Positions 47,057 to 55,599 of a DNA stretch of 56,231 bases are shown here, in pieces (within the stretch, counting starts at the first letter, position 1; the number at the start of each line of letters is the position of its first letter). A program made the position numbers and the translations under genes. Under the pieces are notes generated by a model. The model worked only from the letters and a program-made list of their open reading frames with translations, was not told where the DNA came from and did no database searches. Source of the stretch: Opitutaceae bacterium (lineage in GTDB: Bacteria; Verrucomicrobiota; Verrucomicrobiia; Opitutales; Opitutaceae); assembly GCA_016794665.1 (NCBI GenBank), contig JAEUHB010000084.1, forward strand, positions 1 through 56,231, given 5' to 3'.

Positions 47057-48373
47057 CTATCCGCCGGCCACCGGCTGCGTCCACGCGCACTCAAACTCGC
47101 CGGCGACGCTGCCGTTGGCCTTGGGCTTCGAGGACGTCACCCTGGCGCGGACAAAAATCTCGTCGCCCTTGAAGGCGTAGCTGGCGCGCGCGCCTTTCAC
47201 CTCGGCGAGCACGGCGCCGATGTCCTTGCTGTAGCGGCGGTGCGGCACGGTCTTTTTCGCCGCCTCGTCCTTCGGCGGCATAATCTCGCTGCGCGGGTCG
47301 AAGCCGCGGCGCGTCCCGAGGAAGGTGATCGTGTAATCCACCCCGGCCTCGGCCTGGACCTCCACCTCGAGCTTGCCCGCGCCGCGGCGGACGTCGGCGA
47401 GCGTGACGCCTGACGAAGCATAAAAGTCGCCCGCCTCCATCGCCGCGATGAGCGACTCGGCGGTGAGGTGGCGCGCGCGCACCATCACCCAGCCGCGGCC
47501 GGGGTTGCTGCGGCCGATGAGCATCTGGTGGTAGTGGTGCGAGTCATCGGTGCCGACGCCATACATGAGCGGCAGGTTGAGCTCGGTGAGGCGGCGCGTG
47601 TTGATCACATCCCACATCTGCTCCATCGAGAGCCGCGTGGCGTCGCCGGCGTTGTTCACCCCGGGGTGGCCGTTGTAGACCTCGAAGAAATTCTCGCCCT
47701 TCACCTGCATGAGTTCCTCGGCGGTGATGCCCCACACGAAATTCGGATGGTTGATGTGCGGCAGCATCGGGATGCCCGTGGCCTTGCGCTGCGCGTGCAC
47801 GGCATCGATCACCTGCTGCATGACCTTGAGCGCGTTGTCGCCCTCGGCCTTCTCGACGCGGTCGCGGACGTTGGTGAGGTTGATGTGGACGGGGCCGGTC
47901 ATCTCGGGCGTCGTGTCCGTCTTGGGGCGCACCCACTTGGAGGTGATCTCCTCGCCGGGGATCATGAGGAAGCGGCCGGGCTCCTCGAGGAGCGAGCGGT
48001 ATTCGTTGAGGGGCTTGAGGCGCACCTCCTTCTTGCCGGCCTGCTCGCGCTGCTCGACCCACGTCGGGCCAAAGCGCTTCAGGTATTTCTCCAGCGTCTC
48101 GCCGGCGCCGCGCGCGGTGCGCTCGCCCTTGGCGACGTTGGGCGCGCCGAGCGCGAGCCAGCGGGTGCCCTCCTCGAGGACGTTGTGCTCCGACATCGCG
48201 AGAAAATGCCAGCCGTTGCGCTTGAACCAATCCGCGATCATCTCGGGATAGTCGTCGCCATCGCTCCAGAGCGAGTGCGTGTGGAGGTTGCCCTTGAACC
48301 AACGCGGGGCCGGATCGGCGGCGAAGACGGAGGCGGCGAGCAGCGAGGCGAGGCAGGCGAGGCGGAGGTTCAT
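47057..48373 (-). CDS. Secreted PHP-domain metallohydrolase
   Basis: Exported protein of 438 residues. Signal peptide about 1-19, then a PHP domain with metal motifs GNLHTHSLWSDGDD (H31, H33), AMSEHNVLEEG, IPGEEITSK, MLPHINHPNFVWG, EVYNGHPG and GTDDSHHYHQ. PHP enzymes are usually phosphatases or phosphoesterases with three metals. A C-terminal beta region (about 350-438) looks like an appended binding domain. Last gene of the TonB receptor operon, 68 bases after the unknown protein. Substrate unknown. Confidence 0.9.
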   Translation of the reverse strand: MNLRLACLASLLAASVFAADPAPRWFKGNLHTHSLWSDGDDYPEMIADWFKRNGWHFLAMSEHNVLEEGTRWLALGAPNVAKGERTARGAGETLEKYLKRFGPTWVEQREQAGKKEVRLKPLNEYRSLLEEPGRFLMIPGEEITSKWVRPKTDTTPEMTGPVHINLTNVRDRVEKAEGDNALKVMQQVIDAVHAQRKATGIPMLPHINHPNFVWGITAEELMQVKGENFFEVYNGHPGVNNAGDATRLSMEQMWDVINTRRLTELNLPLMYGVGTDDSHHYHQMLIGRSNPGRGWVMVRARHLTAESLIAAMEAGDFYASSGVTLADVRRGAGKLEVEVQAEAGVDYTITFLGTRRGFDPRSEIMPPKDEAAKKTVPHRRYSKDIGAVLAEVKGARASYAFKGDEIFVRARVTSSKPKANGSVAGEFECAWTQPVAGG

Positions 48374-48441
48374 TGGGGGGACGGGATTGCCGCGAGCAAA
48401 GCGCCGCGTCCGCCGATCGCACGAAAAAACTCCGCCACGGC

Positions 48442-49332
48442 TCAGCGCGGGGCGCGCGCCGGAAAGTCACGCCGGAACCTCGCGAGCAAGTCCTCCTTGC
48501 GGCCCCGGAACAGGTAGAGGCGGCCGCGCACCTCGGCCGTCTCGCCGGGGCGCAGCGCGCCAAGGCGCACGCATGCGTGCAGGCAGCTCCACGGGTTGTG
48601 CCCCTGCACGGACAGCCAGTCCGCCCAAGCGATGCCGGTCACCCACTCGCCGTCCTCGGACTCGCGCACGAGCAGGCCCGCGACGGAATCGATCTCGGAA
48701 GTCGGCCATTTCGCGGTGAACGGGAACCATCCGCGGTCAGCCGCGCCGGCGCGATCAACCGCGGGGCGGAGCCCGGCGTTGAACTGGATGGAGCGCGAGA
48801 CGAGAGGCGTGAGGCCGTCCCGCGCGAGGAAGAACGTCCGCGTGCGCCGCGCGTCGGCGAAATTGCGGTTGAGCGGAAGCGGGCTCGAGGGGTTGGTGCC
48901 GGGCACCTGCCCGGGATTCCAGCACGGGATGATGCCGGCAAGCTCCGGCCAGGCGTGCGCGGTGCGGTTCGTCACGCGCACGAGCAGCTCGGCCCCGTCG
49001 GCGACGGCGCGCAGGGTGAACCGAAGCGCGGGCGACTCGGCGGCCGCCTCCGTGCGCGCGGCGTTGAGGGTGCGCGCGAGCTGGTAGGTGCCCTTCGAGT
49101 GCTGGCCGGGCTGCATCGCCCCAAACATGTTCCACTCGTAAATCCAGAGATACATGTCCGCCGCCGGCTGGCCGGGCACGCGCAGGCCGAACCCGCGCTC
49201 CCACTCGAACAGCTCCGGCGCGGCGGCCGCCCGGGCCGCGGCGCCGGGGAGCAAGACCAAGGCCAGCATCGCCGCGGCCGGCCGGGCTCGCCGGGCAATG
49301 GGACCAATTGGGTTGCGACAGATTGCACGCAT
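48442..49332 (-). CDS. Unknown secreted protein of the pectate-lyase operon
   Basis: Protein of 296 residues that I do not recognise. Signal peptide within about 1-37 (PAAAMLALVLLPGAAARAAA). The mature part is beta-rich with many aromatics: FEWERGFGLRVPGQPAADMYLWIYEWNMF, ELLVRVTNRTAHAWPELAGIIPCWNPG, GWFPFTAKW, EWVTGIAWADWLSVQGHNPWSCLHACVRLG, and a closing GRLYLFRGRKEDLLARFRRDFP. The last part resembles the tail of sugar-binding beta-sandwich proteins of the aldose-epimerase type, but no catalytic His/Glu could be assigned. The start at 49332 has GGAG nearby. It lies 27 bases after the DMFase-like gene, so clearly in the operon. Confidence 0.75.
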   Translation of the reverse strand: MRAICRNPIGPIARRARPAAAMLALVLLPGAAARAAAAPELFEWERGFGLRVPGQPAADMYLWIYEWNMFGAMQPGQHSKGTYQLARTLNAARTEAAAESPALRFTLRAVADGAELLVRVTNRTAHAWPELAGIIPCWNPGQVPGTNPSSPLPLNRNFADARRTRTFFLARDGLTPLVSRSIQFNAGLRPAVDRAGAADRGWFPFTAKWPTSEIDSVAGLLVRESEDGEWVTGIAWADWLSVQGHNPWSCLHACVRLGALRPGETAEVRGRLYLFRGRKEDLLARFRRDFPARAPR

Positions 49333-49359
49333 GGGAGTTCTCCGGGGCCGGATCGCGCC

Positions 49360-50886
49360 TTACCCGCGCGCCGGCCGCGCACCGCACCTTGCGAGGAAAT
49401 TCGCCGTGATTCGCTGCACGCGACCGTCGGCGCCATGCGGCCGCGCCCAGTGCGACCACGGCAGGACGAAGCCGGGCGGCGTCGCGAGCCCGATGCTCCA
49501 GTAGATCGTGGCGGCGTTGAAGACCCAGTTGCCCTTCGGGCCCGGGTAGATGGTCGCGGCGTAGGTGGTCTTTTCCCCGCTGCCCTTGATTGCCTCGCCG
49601 GCCGCGACGACCTCGAGGCCGGGAATCGCGCCAGGCGCGCCGTGAAATTCCCATCCGACGAGGCCCGGGATCGCGTCGCCGTCCTTCATGCCGGTGCCGT
49701 CGAACAGCCAGTGGCGCGTGTTGGTCGCGGTCCAGTTCGCGGAGCCGTTGGCGGGATTCATCGTCTGCGCGCCGACGAGCAGCTCCTCCGGCGGGCCGTG
49801 GCGCTCCCACTCCGAGTGGCGCGCACCCGCGACCCCGTTGGGGCCGCCAAGCACCGGCCCGCCGAAGAGTCCCTGGCGGTAAAGCAGGCGTCCGGCGCGG
49901 CCGGCGCCGTTCGTCTTGTGCAACGGCACGACGCCGTGGACGCTGTTGCCGCAGAGGAACGCCACGCTCATCCCGCCCGCAATCGCGCGCTTCACGTTCT
50001 CATACATCTCGACGCTCCAATACTCATCGTGGCCGATGGACAGGAAACATTTCGCGCGCGCGAGGCCCGCGGCGTCGGCATGCGTGTCGAGGCTGGCCCA
50101 GTAGGTGACGTCGTAGCCGTGCTGCTCGAGCCAGAAGCAGAGCGGGAATTCCCAGAGGAGGAACGAGCCCGAGCCCTGCGACAGGATGTTGTCCACGACC
50201 TGCGGGTATTTGCCATAGGGGCGGTCGTAGCTGACCATCGTGTCGGGGCCCCACGGCTTCGGCGGCGGGTCGCTGTCGTAGAGCGAGAAGGAGTCGGGCC
50301 ACTTGTTGTAGGCCTGCCACGTCGTGTCGCTCGTCTGGAAAAGCAGATCCGCCTTCCGGTCGTCGCGCACCACGAAGATCACGTAGCTCTGGTGGCGATG
50401 CGCCGCGCACGAGAGTTTCCCGAGGTAAACGCCGCTCACCCAATCACGCGGGATTGCGACCCGGGCGGTGCGCTCCCACTTGCACTCGCGGAGGCGCCGC
50501 GCGCCGACGGGCGGCAGCGGCTGCGGCTTCGCCGCAAACGGCCCGAGGCGCGCCAGGTGCCGGCCGCCCTTTCCGCCGTAGTAGCCCATGCGGTAGAAAT
50601 CGATGTGCACCTGCGTCGGCTGGTCCGTGCTGACGAACACGTCGATCTCGCCGCCGGCGCGGACACTCGTGTGCGAGCAGTAGCCCTCGATCGAGGGCGA
50701 GCGGAGGCTGGCGGAGCGGACGAACGTGAGCTGCCAGTCGGTGGTGCCGGGCTTCGCGTTCTCGGCGACGATGGCATTCGCCGCGGAGGCGGCGCGAGCG
50801 GGAGCCGCGATGGTCGCGCCGAGCGCGGTGGCGACGCCGGCCTTGAGGAGGTCGCGGCGCGTGAACGAGGCGGCGGGGAGTGTCAT
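49360..50886 (-). CDS. Tat-exported N,N-dimethylformamidase beta-subunit-like protein
   Basis: Protein of 508 residues with Tat signal TRRDLLK at 9-15 and a cleavage region ending APARA. It matches the large DMFase-like C-terminal domain family: TDQPTQVHIDFYRMGYYGGKGGR, VSGVYLGKLS, SYVIFVVRDD, DTTWQAYNKWPD, the GATase-like SIGHDEYWSVEMYENVKRA, AFLCGNSV, and the closing NATIYWSIGL-type segment. True DMFases hydrolyse dimethylformamide using a small partner subunit that is absent here. In a glycan operon, amide hydrolysis on a sugar or peptide is possible but unproven. The ATG overlaps the pectate lyase stop by four bases (ATGA). The last residues are ARPARG. Confidence 0.85.
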   Translation of the reverse strand: MTLPAASFTRRDLLKAGVATALGATIAAPARAASAANAIVAENAKPGTTDWQLTFVRSASLRSPSIEGYCSHTSVRAGGEIDVFVSTDQPTQVHIDFYRMGYYGGKGGRHLARLGPFAAKPQPLPPVGARRLRECKWERTARVAIPRDWVSGVYLGKLSCAAHRHQSYVIFVVRDDRKADLLFQTSDTTWQAYNKWPDSFSLYDSDPPPKPWGPDTMVSYDRPYGKYPQVVDNILSQGSGSFLLWEFPLCFWLEQHGYDVTYWASLDTHADAAGLARAKCFLSIGHDEYWSVEMYENVKRAIAGGMSVAFLCGNSVHGVVPLHKTNGAGRAGRLLYRQGLFGGPVLGGPNGVAGARHSEWERHGPPEELLVGAQTMNPANGSANWTATNTRHWLFDGTGMKDGDAIPGLVGWEFHGAPGAIPGLEVVAAGEAIKGSGEKTTYAATIYPGPKGNWVFNAATIYWSIGLATPPGFVLPWSHWARPHGADGRVQRITANFLARCGARPARG

Positions 50887-52166
50887 CGGGAAATTTCCGC
50901 GCGCTCCATCGTGCGCAGGTTCCAGGCCGCGGGGTCGAAGCGCGCGCGGGTCTCGGCGGCGACGGGATAGCCACCGGCCTGCGCCTCGCTGTCGATCACC
51001 CGGCCCGTGCCGTCGCGCGCCTGGCGCACGATGCGCGCGTCGATTGCGTCGCGGTCCCACGGGCGGGCGCCGGCTTCGGCACCGACCCAGGCCTCGACCT
51101 CCGCCGCCGGGATCGCCACGACGCCCGGCGGCCAGTAGACCGGCGCATCGCGCCGGCGCAGTTTGCCCGGCGTGCGCCCGTCCTCGAACACCAGCGGCGC
51201 GGGCGCGCCCGCGCGATCGAAGGCGAGGTTGTCCGCGCCGTGCCACTCGAGGTCGCCAAGCCCGCCGAAGCGGAAGAGCGGCAGCTGCGGCGGCGAATCG
51301 GGGCCGTGGCGCAGCACGTTGCCCGTGACTTCGTTTCGCGCGACGACGATTTCGCGCCCCTGCCACACCGCGGTCATGTGGTAGTTCACGGCGGTGCCGC
51401 GCGGGTTGTAGATGAAGTTGTTGATCACGGCGACGGAGGCGCCGCCCTTGATCTCGGGGTTGCGGTTCACGTTGCTCGCGTAGAGGTTCGCATAGATCAG
51501 CACCTCGCTCGCGTGATCCATGATGAGCGTGCCCTTCGAGTGCTCGTCCTTGGCGTGCGTGGCGCGGCTCAGGCCCTCCGCGATCAGGTTGTGGCTGAAG
51601 GTCACGCGCTGCGACGCCGCCCGCGCCCAGTCGGCCGGCGCGGCGCCGGGGAAAAACTTCCCGCCCACGCTCAGGTTCTCGTCGACGGCCCACGTGAGCG
51701 AGCAGTGGTCGACGATGATGTTGCGCGCGCCCTGCGCGGTCGTGATGCCGTCGGGCTCCCAGCCGCTCTTCCGCGCGCGGCCCGCCGTCCCCGGCCGCAC
51801 GCGGATGTGCCGGATGACGACATCGCTCGCAAATATCATCAGCCCGCCGCGGATGAACGTGATGCCCGGCGACGGCGCCGTCTGGCCCGCCACCGTGAGA
51901 AACGGCTCACGCAGCTCGAGGACGCGCCCATCGAGGTCGATCACGCCGCCGACCTCGAAGACCACGACCCGCGGCCCGCGCACCGCGACCGCGGCGGCAA
52001 AGGAGCCGGGGCCGTCGGCGGCGAGCGTGGTGACGCGCACGATTTGCCCTCCGCGCCCGCCCGGGGTGGCCGCCGCCCAGCCGACGGCACCGGGGAAGGC
52101 CGGCTCGGCCGCGGGCATCGCGCCCGCGGCCGCCAGCAACAGAGCGATCATGCGGAGGGCACGCAT
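50883..52166 (-). CDS. Secreted pectate lyase-like right-handed beta-helix protein
   Basis: Exported protein of 427 residues. Signal peptide about 1-20, then FPGAVGWAAATPGGRGGQIVRVTTL, PFLTVAGQTAPSPGITFIRG, VVIRHIRVRPG (position of the PL1 calcium/arginine region), NIIVDHCSLTWAVDENLS and NLYASNVNRNPEIKGG. These are the repeating coils of PL1-type polysaccharide lyases as found in Bacteroidota and Verrucomicrobiota. It probably cleaves polygalacturonate or a related polyuronate. It starts 7 bases after the TonB receptor stop and overlaps the next gene by four bases, so translation is coupled through the operon. Confidence 0.9.
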   Translation of the reverse strand: MRALRMIALLLAAAGAMPAAEPAFPGAVGWAAATPGGRGGQIVRVTTLAADGPGSFAAAVAVRGPRVVVFEVGGVIDLDGRVLELREPFLTVAGQTAPSPGITFIRGGLMIFASDVVIRHIRVRPGTAGRARKSGWEPDGITTAQGARNIIVDHCSLTWAVDENLSVGGKFFPGAAPADWARAASQRVTFSHNLIAEGLSRATHAKDEHSKGTLIMDHASEVLIYANLYASNVNRNPEIKGGASVAVINNFIYNPRGTAVNYHMTAVWQGREIVVARNEVTGNVLRHGPDSPPQLPLFRFGGLGDLEWHGADNLAFDRAGAPAPLVFEDGRTPGKLRRRDAPVYWPPGVVAIPAAEVEAWVGAEAGARPWDRDAIDARIVRQARDGTGRVIDSEAQAGGYPVAAETRARFDPAAWNLRTMERAEISR

Positions 52167-52173
52167 CGCACGC

Positions 52174-55100
52174 TCAGAGATCGAACGTCACCGTGAGGAT
52201 GAACTGCCGTGGATCCACGATGCGGAAGACGCTCGGCGAGCCGTCCGGGTTGGCCTTGATGGCCTGCAGGCGCCCGTCCTCGAGCACGTTGCGGACGTTG
52301 AGCTGGACGGTCGCGCCGACCTTGTTCGCGAAGAGCCGCGTGCGGTAGGTGGCGAAGGCGTCGAGGTAGAGGTTGCCGCGGTCGAAGATGGGGCGGTTGA
52401 CGTCGAGCTCGGTGATCGGCGTGGGCAGGCGCTGCACGCCGTGGTAGCCGATGGCGCCCTTGTCCTCCCAGCGCGCGGCGCCGCCGACCTGGAGGTTTTT
52501 CAGGAAGCGCCGGTCCGTGAGGCCCGCGAGGCGGTAGCTCGTGAGGAGGTTGGCGCGGTATTGCCGGATCTGCGGGCGGCTCTTGCCCTCCCCGGCCTGC
52601 GCGAGCTTCACGGGCGCCTCGACGGCGTCGCGGAAGTAATCCGCCGCCGTGCGGACGCCCGCCGTCACGTCGTAGTCCGAGGTCCACCAAGGGCGGCCCG
52701 TCTCCGGATCGCGGATGCCCAGCCAGACGGGCATGCGCGCGCGGACGTAGTCGGTGATGCCGGGAGCGACGCGGGCGTTGATCGATTCCTGGCGGGTGAG
52801 GTTGAACTTCACCGACCAGACGCTGCTCGGCGCGAAAAACACCTCGAGCTCCTCGCCGCGCGCGGTGATGTCCTCGGTCTCGGCGAGGTTCTCGCCCGCC
52901 TGCTTCGCGATGAACGCCGGGTCGAGCTGGGCGATGCGCGCGACCTCGGCGGAGACCTGCGCGGCGGACCACGACGGGTTGGCGCGCTGCACCCAGCCGG
53001 TGGCCTGCGGGATGAGGAAGAACGGCGTCGTCGCGCGGTTGGGCGTGTCGAAGTCGATGCCGCGCACCCGCGCGGCGAGGGTGGCGGACTGGCCGTTGCG
53101 CGTCCGGAGCTGCTTCGTTCGGTAGTGGTTCACGCGCGCGACGAGCCGTCCGCCGAGCAGGTTGAGCGAGAGCCCGAAGTCCTCGCCCTCGCCGCCCGGA
53201 TCGGACACGGGCTGCTGCAGCAAATCGGTCGCGGCCTCGGCGGGGAGGAAGCTGTCGGATTTGCCCGCGTGGAGGCTCAGCCAGCGCAGCGGCCGCGCGA
53301 CGAGGCTCGCGGTGCGCGTGACGCCCTCGCCCATCGCCCAGTCGCCCGCGGCCCACTGCTCGAACCGCGCCTGATCGATGCTCGCGCCGTCGGCGAGGAA
53401 CGCCAGCGGCAGGCCGCCGCGGTTGTGGTTGCGATCCTGGCGCACGCCGAACGCGGTCACCACGCGCTCATTGAGCAGGAAGCTCTGCAGGATGGCGCCC
53501 TCCGTCTTGAGAATCTGGCGGTTGTTGCTGCCGCCGGCGCCGGCCTGCGCGGCGGGGCCAAGCGTGGCGGTCTCGGTCACGAGGTTGGCCGGCGTCGTGA
53601 TCGCGCCGTTGAGCCCGATCGCCTCCACCGTGCCCCAGCGATAAGGATACGCGCCCCACTTGAAGCTCGCGGGGCCGTAGTCGACGTCCTGCCCCACGTT
53701 GTCGCCGACGTAGAAGCGGAAGTAGTTGTTGGTGATCGCGCCGGCGGTCGTCGCGCGCTGCGCGCCCGCGGCGATCCACGGGTGGCTCGAGACGATGGCG
53801 TCCTTGTAGCTGAGGCGGCGGGCGATGTTCTCCTTGTATTCGCCGTAGGCGGAGACCTGCTGCATCCCGAGCCAGCGGAGCGCGCCCTTCTCCTTCCGCA
53901 GGTCGAGGCGGTAGGCGAGCTGGGCGCGGTAGGTCTCGCGGAGCAGCGGGTTCTCGTAGGAGGTCGGGATCCACAGGCCGATGTAGGGGCGGAGGAGGTT
54001 CGGATTGGCGCGGCCGTCGGGCAGGAACTCGTTCACGTCGACGTAGAGCGCGCCCACCGCGCGCTGGCTCGTGGGCCCGCCCGCGAGATCGCGGCGGTAT
54101 TTTTTCGAATCCTCCCGGAAGAAACCGAGCTCGAGCCCGAGCAGGTGCCGGCCGTCGTCCACAAAGATGTGCTCGAGGGTCGCGGTCGCCGTCTTGGTCG
54201 ACTCGTTGAGGTGGTTCATCGCCGCGAGATTGATCGACGTCCAGTCGTAGGTGCCGCGGCTCGTGACGGAGAGATCGTTGAAAAGCCCGACGCTGGGCAG
54301 GCCGTAGACGAGCTCGACGGGCGAGTTCGTGTTGGCCTGGCCGCCGACGAAGCCCTGGTTGCGCGCGCCGGGGTTGGGCGGCGTGAGGCTCGCGACGCCC
54401 TCGGGCTGGCCCCAGAACGTGATTGCGCCGTCGCGGTCCACCAGGACGAGCGAGTTGGTGCGGCCCGAGCCGGTGGTGTTGAAGAGATACGGCGGCAGCG
54501 TGGCGACGCCGAGCGCCCCGCCGGTGAGCGTGCCGTTGAAGCGCATCTGGCGCGACTTGTTGTTGTAGGTCGGCGACCCGGCGGCGCGCCACGCGGTGAG
54601 GGTGTCGCGCGGCATGGTGACGTTGGCGCGGTTGCCGGCGATGCGGTAGGACTCGAACGTCGCCCCGAGCGTCGTGCGCCGAAAAGGCCGGTAGCGCACC
54701 ATGCCGTTGAGCCGCACGGTGTCGGTGCCCGACGGCTTGCGCGGCGAGGCGTCGCGCTGGAAGACGGTGCTGGCGCGCAGCGCGAGCGTGTCCTTCCGCA
54801 GCACGCGGTTCACATCCACGCTGCTGCGAAAACCCTCGTAGCTGTCCGCGCGGAACTGCGCCTGCGCACGGTCGCGGGCGAGCTGGGCGGCCGCCGGGAT
54901 CACGTTGACCGTGCCACCGGCGTTGCCGAGGCCGAAGAGGCTCGCGTTGGGCCCGCGGCTGATCTCGACCGCGTCGATGTTGACCGCATCGAGCGGCACG
55001 CGGCCGGTGGTCTCGAAGCCGCCCCGCGCGGTGTTCGCGGCGCCGATGCCTCGCACGCGGTTGGCGCCGCCGGGCTCGAGCGTGGTGCTGTCCACCGGGT

Positions 55101-55470
55101 AGCCGTTGCGGTCAAACTCGAAGCTCGTGAAGTTGCCCGGGCCCTCCGTGCCCGCCTCGTAGAGGAAGATGTCGTTGGCATCGAGCAGCGCGAAATCCGC
55201 CATCTGCTCCTTCGTGATCACCGAGATCGAGGCGGCGAGGTCCTCGAGGCGGGAGTTGAGCCGCGTGCCCGACATCGTGTTGGGCGAGTAGTAGCCGCGG
55301 GCGGACTCGCTGACCTGAAACGGCGAGAGCACGGTCGGGCCGTCGGTCGCGGCCGGAGCCGCCGGCGCCACGACCGCCTGCGCGCGCGCCAACGTGGCGC
55401 CGAGGCCAAGCGCCGCGGCCAGGGCGAGGCCACGCGCCGCTGACAAAGGGAAACCCGGGGAAGTTTTCAT
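52174..55470 (-). CDS. TonB-dependent outer membrane receptor (Opitutaceae type)
   Basis: Outer membrane transporter of 1098 residues. Signal peptide about 1-31; conserved start of the mature protein LSPFQVSESARGYYSPNTMSGTRLNSRLEDLAASISVITKEQM, a form I associate with Opitutaceae receptors; plug with VEISRGPNASLFGLGNAGGTVNV; barrel ending FILTVTFDL. Unlike the receptor at 31 kb it has no N-terminal regulatory-like domain. First gene of the five-gene operon with pectate lyase, DMFase-like protein, unknown protein and PHP hydrolase. It likely imports the oligosaccharide products. Confidence 0.94.
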   Translation of the reverse strand: MKTSPGFPLSAARGLALAAALGLGATLARAQAVVAPAAPAATDGPTVLSPFQVSESARGYYSPNTMSGTRLNSRLEDLAASISVITKEQMADFALLDANDIFLYEAGTEGPGNFTSFEFDRNGYPVDSTTLEPGGANRVRGIGAANTARGGFETTGRVPLDAVNIDAVEISRGPNASLFGLGNAGGTVNVIPAAAQLARDRAQAQFRADSYEGFRSSVDVNRVLRKDTLALRASTVFQRDASPRKPSGTDTVRLNGMVRYRPFRRTTLGATFESYRIAGNRANVTMPRDTLTAWRAAGSPTYNNKSRQMRFNGTLTGGALGVATLPPYLFNTTGSGRTNSLVLVDRDGAITFWGQPEGVASLTPPNPGARNQGFVGGQANTNSPVELVYGLPSVGLFNDLSVTSRGTYDWTSINLAAMNHLNESTKTATATLEHIFVDDGRHLLGLELGFFREDSKKYRRDLAGGPTSQRAVGALYVDVNEFLPDGRANPNLLRPYIGLWIPTSYENPLLRETYRAQLAYRLDLRKEKGALRWLGMQQVSAYGEYKENIARRLSYKDAIVSSHPWIAAGAQRATTAGAITNNYFRFYVGDNVGQDVDYGPASFKWGAYPYRWGTVEAIGLNGAITTPANLVTETATLGPAAQAGAGGSNNRQILKTEGAILQSFLLNERVVTAFGVRQDRNHNRGGLPLAFLADGASIDQARFEQWAAGDWAMGEGVTRTASLVARPLRWLSLHAGKSDSFLPAEAATDLLQQPVSDPGGEGEDFGLSLNLLGGRLVARVNHYRTKQLRTRNGQSATLAARVRGIDFDTPNRATTPFFLIPQATGWVQRANPSWSAAQVSAEVARIAQLDPAFIAKQAGENLAETEDITARGEELEVFFAPSSVWSVKFNLTRQESINARVAPGITDYVRARMPVWLGIRDPETGRPWWTSDYDVTAGVRTAADYFRDAVEAPVKLAQAGEGKSRPQIRQYRANLLTSYRLAGLTDRRFLKNLQVGGAARWEDKGAIGYHGVQRLPTPITELDVNRPIFDRGNLYLDAFATYRTRLFANKVGATVQLNVRNVLEDGRLQAIKANPDGSPSVFRIVDPRQFILTVTFDL

Positions 55471-55599
55471 GGGGAACGAAGGCGAGGGCTCAGGCCGACG
55501 GGTCTCCCGGCATGGGCCCGGCGCACCCCGCGGTCAAAGAGAATCCCGGCGCACAGTCCCGCCTCGACTTGCGCACCGCGGCCCCGCTGAGCTTGCGCC

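Noticed and set aside
51520..55443. A 1307-codon open frame opposite the TonB receptor, and similar long frames opposite clpB, nirK, the metzincin, the YncE fusion and the M1 peptidase
   Set aside because: They are antisense to well-recognised genes, have Arg/His/Ala-rich composition, lack known motifs, and follow from the absence of stops in GC-rich DNA.
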